A stretch of DNA of 49,315 nt from Symbiodinium natans. Taxonomy: Eukaryota; Sar; Dinophyceae; Suessiales; Symbiodiniaceae. Position numbers and translations under genes: made by a program. This document shows, piece after piece, positions 47,492 through 49,315 of this stretch (the stretch's first letter is position 1; every line of letters begins with the position of its first letter). Location: the NCBI GenBank assembly GCA_905221605.1, contig CAJNDS010002251.1, forward strand, positions 502,501 through 551,815. Reading direction: 5' to 3'. The notes below the pieces were generated by a model. It saw only the letters and a program-made list of their open reading frames with translations. It was not told the origin of the DNA and ran no database searches.

Positions 47492-47565
47492 TGGCCAAGC
47501 AACTGGCTTGGTTGGCAGCCATTTCTGCAACAACGAGAGCCGGCTGGCTTTTCCTTGGAGCTGAA
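47492..47565 (-). CDS. Exon 2 of the five-exon gene
   Basis: CCTAACTCAG opens a frame QLQGKASRLSLLQKWLPTKP and VAWP. Possible donors are GTCCCA (used here for phase), GTTGCT (end 47504) and GTTTAGGG (end 47479). All three frames are open, and phase with the neighbours decides the choice. Confidence 0.4.
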
Positions 47566-47730
47566 CTGAGTTAGGGTTCAGGGTTTAGAGTTTAGGGTTT
47601 AGGGTCCAGGGTTGAGGGCTGAGGGTTTAGGGTTCAGGGTGTAGGGTTTAGGGTTTAGGAAGCACGGAATGAGGGAACTCGGTGGCCTATATCATCCTTC
47701 AAAAGGTGCATCTACGGCAATACAAGGTAC

Positions 47731-47776
47731 CTAACTCCTCGGCTTGAACCCCTCCCTCGACCCTAAGCGCCCCATC
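47731..47776 (-). CDS. Exon 1 (or internal) of the five-exon gene
   Basis: CTTCTAAG and a donor G|GTACCT bound 46 nt reading DGALRVEGGVQAEEL. No start codon was found upstream, so the 5' end is unknown. Confidence 0.35.
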
Positions 47777-47837
47777 CTTAGAAGCACAAACCCTGCAGCC
47801 TGGGGCTTTTAGGGCTTTTTCTAGGGTTCCCTAAACT

Positions 47838-47905
47838 CCAAACCCTAAACCCTAAACCCTAAACCCTAAACCCTAAACCCTAAACCCTAAACCCTAAACC
47901 GTGCG
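47838..47905. repeat. CCCTAAA array
   Basis: Nine clean heptamers. Confidence 0.97.
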
Positions 47906-48265
47906 ATGTTTGTGCTTCAAAAGGAAGGATTTTGGGGCTTCGGGTTTTCGGGAACCCGGGTCTGGTTGCTTGGTTTCTGGGGGCTAGGGCCACCTTGCCA
48001 TCGGACGATGTGGGGTTCTGCTACATTCAGGGGGAGGGTACAAACGAGAAGGCTCGTGTTCGGAAAGTCTCGAGTGTATGGGGAAAATGCTGAGCTCCAT
48101 GATTATGTCTCATGGCGTTGTCCAGGGTACCTGAGAGAATAAGGGTACTACTGGGCAGAATAGGGTGTAAGTGGTGCGACCTCCTCTTTGCAAAGAAACA
48201 TCACTGTCTCGTACAATGACCAGAGCAACACTGAGAAACAACTTCGAAGAACTCTTAGCCTCAAA
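47906..48265. other. Unique island open in most frames, no gene called
   Basis: Between 47990 and 48120 all three plus frames and two minus frames are open. The best plus frame reads ATLPSDDVGFCYIQGEGTNE, while a minus frame at 48160-48255 reads SSSKLFLSVALVIVRDSDVS. Codon bias does not decide, so neither is called. Confidence 0.4.
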
Positions 48266-48429
48266 TCCTAAACCCTAAACCCAAATCCCCAAGCCCTAAA
48301 CCCGCCTCAGCCCTAAATCGCCAAAACCCTGAGGCCCCCAATGCCCCCAAATCCCCGAAGTCCCCTAAACCCTGCGCGGTAAAACCGCTAAACCCCTAAA
48401 TCCCCAGAAGCCCTAAATCCCCTAACCCT

Positions 48430-48605
48430 ACACCCTAAATCCCTATCCCCTAAATCCCCTAAATCCCCTAAATCCCCTAAATCCCCTAAATCCCCTAAAT
48501 CCCCTAAATCCCCTAAATCCCCTAAATCCCCTAAATCCCCTAAATCCCCTAAATCCCCTAAATCCCCTAAATCCCCTAAATCCCCTAAATCCCCTAAATC
48601 CCTAA
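48430..48605. repeat. CCCCTAAAT nonamer satellite
   Basis: About 18 near-perfect copies of ATCCCCTAA, equal to ATTTAGGGG on the other strand. This is yet another telomere-type variant expanded on its own. Confidence 0.97.
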
Positions 48606-48769
48606 ACCCTACACCCTATATCCCCTAAACCCTTAATCCCCCAAACCCTGCATACACCATGAAAAACCCGACTTCGCGGCCGTGCAGCGTGTCAGTGGTC
48701 TCAGAAGGCTTTGCCTAGGCTGTCTACACTTCCACTCCTGAGGTTTTATGAAAGGTACACTAGAGGGGC

Positions 48770-48905
48770 TTACGAAAATAGGGGCGCCCCGAATATAAAC
48801 ACCATAATAGTAGATTCCCTGAAAAAAATAGACCCCAAAATGGTAGGATTCCATTAAAATAGGGGATTCCATTAAAATAGGGGACCCCCAAGAAGGTATC
48901 CCTGA
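48770..48905. repeat. Dispersed AATAGGGGACCC repeat, copy 2
   Basis: AT-rich DNA with GATTCCATTAAAATAGGGG in tandem and the word series shared with 8930-9015. It has no coding capacity. Confidence 0.5.
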
Positions 48906-48997
48906 TATCGCAAACCCCATATAGGGGGTTTTGGGCTTGGGAGTTAGGACTTAGGGGAGTTTCGGGACTTTAGAGCTTAGGGTATTTAGATGCATCC

Positions 48998-49203
48998 AGG
49001 GCGCGAGCTTAGATGTTTGATGTTCGGAGCTACATCTCAGGCTAAACCCTAAACCTTTAACCCTAAACCCTAAACCGTGTTTAGGGCTTTGGGGAGTTTA
49101 GGGGCTTCAGAGTTTAGGGTATCTGGAAGCAGACAGGCAAGCCGCGAGTTTAGATGTTTTATGTTCGGAGCTACATCCCAGGCTAAACCCTAAACCCTAA
49201 ACC
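48998..49203. repeat. Duplicated unique segment, period about 142 bp
   Basis: GCGAGCTTAGATGTTTGATG with GTTCGGAGCTACATC at 49002-49045 recurs as GCGAGTTTAGATGTTTTATG with GTTCGGAGCTACATC at 49144-49187, and each copy runs into CCCTAAACC. Read on minus, both give CSSEH-TSKLA, with mostly conservative differences. Confidence 0.8.
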
Positions 49204-49315
49204 CCAAATCCTAAACCCTAAACCCTAAACCCTAAAAACCCTGAACCCTATAAACCCTAAACCTTATAAACCCCAAACCCTAAAACCCTAAACCCTGACC
49301 CTTTCAAGCACCCTA
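49204..49315. repeat. CCCTAAA and ACCCTATAA units at the window end
   Basis: Mixed CCCTAAA, CCCTAAAA and ACCTTATAA units run to the end of the window. There is no sign that this is a real chromosome end. Confidence 0.9.

Noticed and set aside
47990-48125. Strong-looking exons on both strands
   Set aside because: Five of six frames are open and codon bias does not separate them, so no strand can be chosen.
1-49315. A true chromosome end
   Set aside because: Telomere-type blocks occur throughout in both orientations, are short and interrupted, and genes lie on both sides of them.
1-49315. CRISPR array or prokaryotic defence system
   Set aside because: The repeats are 7-9 nt tandem units without spacers, and there are no Cas-like or operon-like genes. 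The genes found are eukaryotic.
1-49315. Dinoflagellate spliced-leader RNA gene
   Set aside because: I looked for its conserved 3' end TTTTGGCTCAAG on both strands and did not find it.

Overview
This is eukaryotic nuclear DNA, most likely from a dinoflagellate or a related alga. The telomere-type heptamer TTTAGGG/CCCTAAA occurs in dozens of blocks in both orientations across the whole 49 kb. It is mixed with long simple repeats, poly-G/C tracts and small foldback elements. Every gene I can support lies on the minus strand, as expected of the one-directional gene arrays of dinoflagellates. No rRNA, tRNA, CRISPR array or bacterial-type operon was seen. The species cannot be fixed from sequence alone, and a green alga or chromerid with the same telomere unit remains possible.

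Two long uninterrupted genes stand out. At 10.1-11.8 kb, a protein joins the C-terminal half of a PIF1-type helicase, a Lys/Ala-rich linker, a polyalanine run written by a GCA/GCC repeat, and a complete Josephin (ataxin-3-type) deubiquitinase domain. At 12.8-13.9 kb lies a caspase-like (peptidase C14) protein with one N-terminal membrane anchor and both catalytic residues. Foldback elements sit on both sides of the second gene.

Elsewhere the window first looks like gene-free telomere-like junk. The short unique islands between repeat blocks repeatedly hold 27-221 nt minus-strand open segments. These are bounded by AG acceptors and GT donors, with high G+C at third codon positions in the best cases (hand counts). 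In several places neighbouring segments join with compatible reading phase: a seven-exon chain at 29.2-31.1 kb, a six-exon chain ending in a stop at 31.5-32.9 kb, a three-exon chain at 33.5-34.5 kb, a four-exon chain at 36.4-37.5 kb, a two-exon 3' end at 26.3-26.7 kb and a five-exon chain at 46.3-47.8 kb. I therefore read much of the repeat mass as intron. In the G-rich orientation the repeat itself supplies splice signals: GTTTAGGG begins with GT, and GTTTAG ends with AG. The exon calls were made by eye and are inferences; RNA data would settle them.

Layout: 0-9.4 kb, telomere-like blocks with one foldback element, an octamer satellite and few exons; 9.4-10.1 kb, a diverged tandem repeat; 10.1-14.4 kb, the two intact genes and two foldback elements; 14.6-18.2 kb, telomere-like arrays and a 1.6 kb pyrimidine microsatellite; 18.2-19.3 kb, unique DNA without a recognised gene; 19.3-29 kb, repeats with scattered exons; 29-38.9 kb, the densest stretch of exons; 39-44 kb, more exons, a TTTTAGGG array and long TTTAGGG arrays; 44.2-46.1 kb, a duplicated and inverted TTTTTAGGG complex; 46.3-47.8 kb, a multi-exon gene; 47.8-49.3 kb, an ATTTAGGGG satellite and duplicated unique segments.
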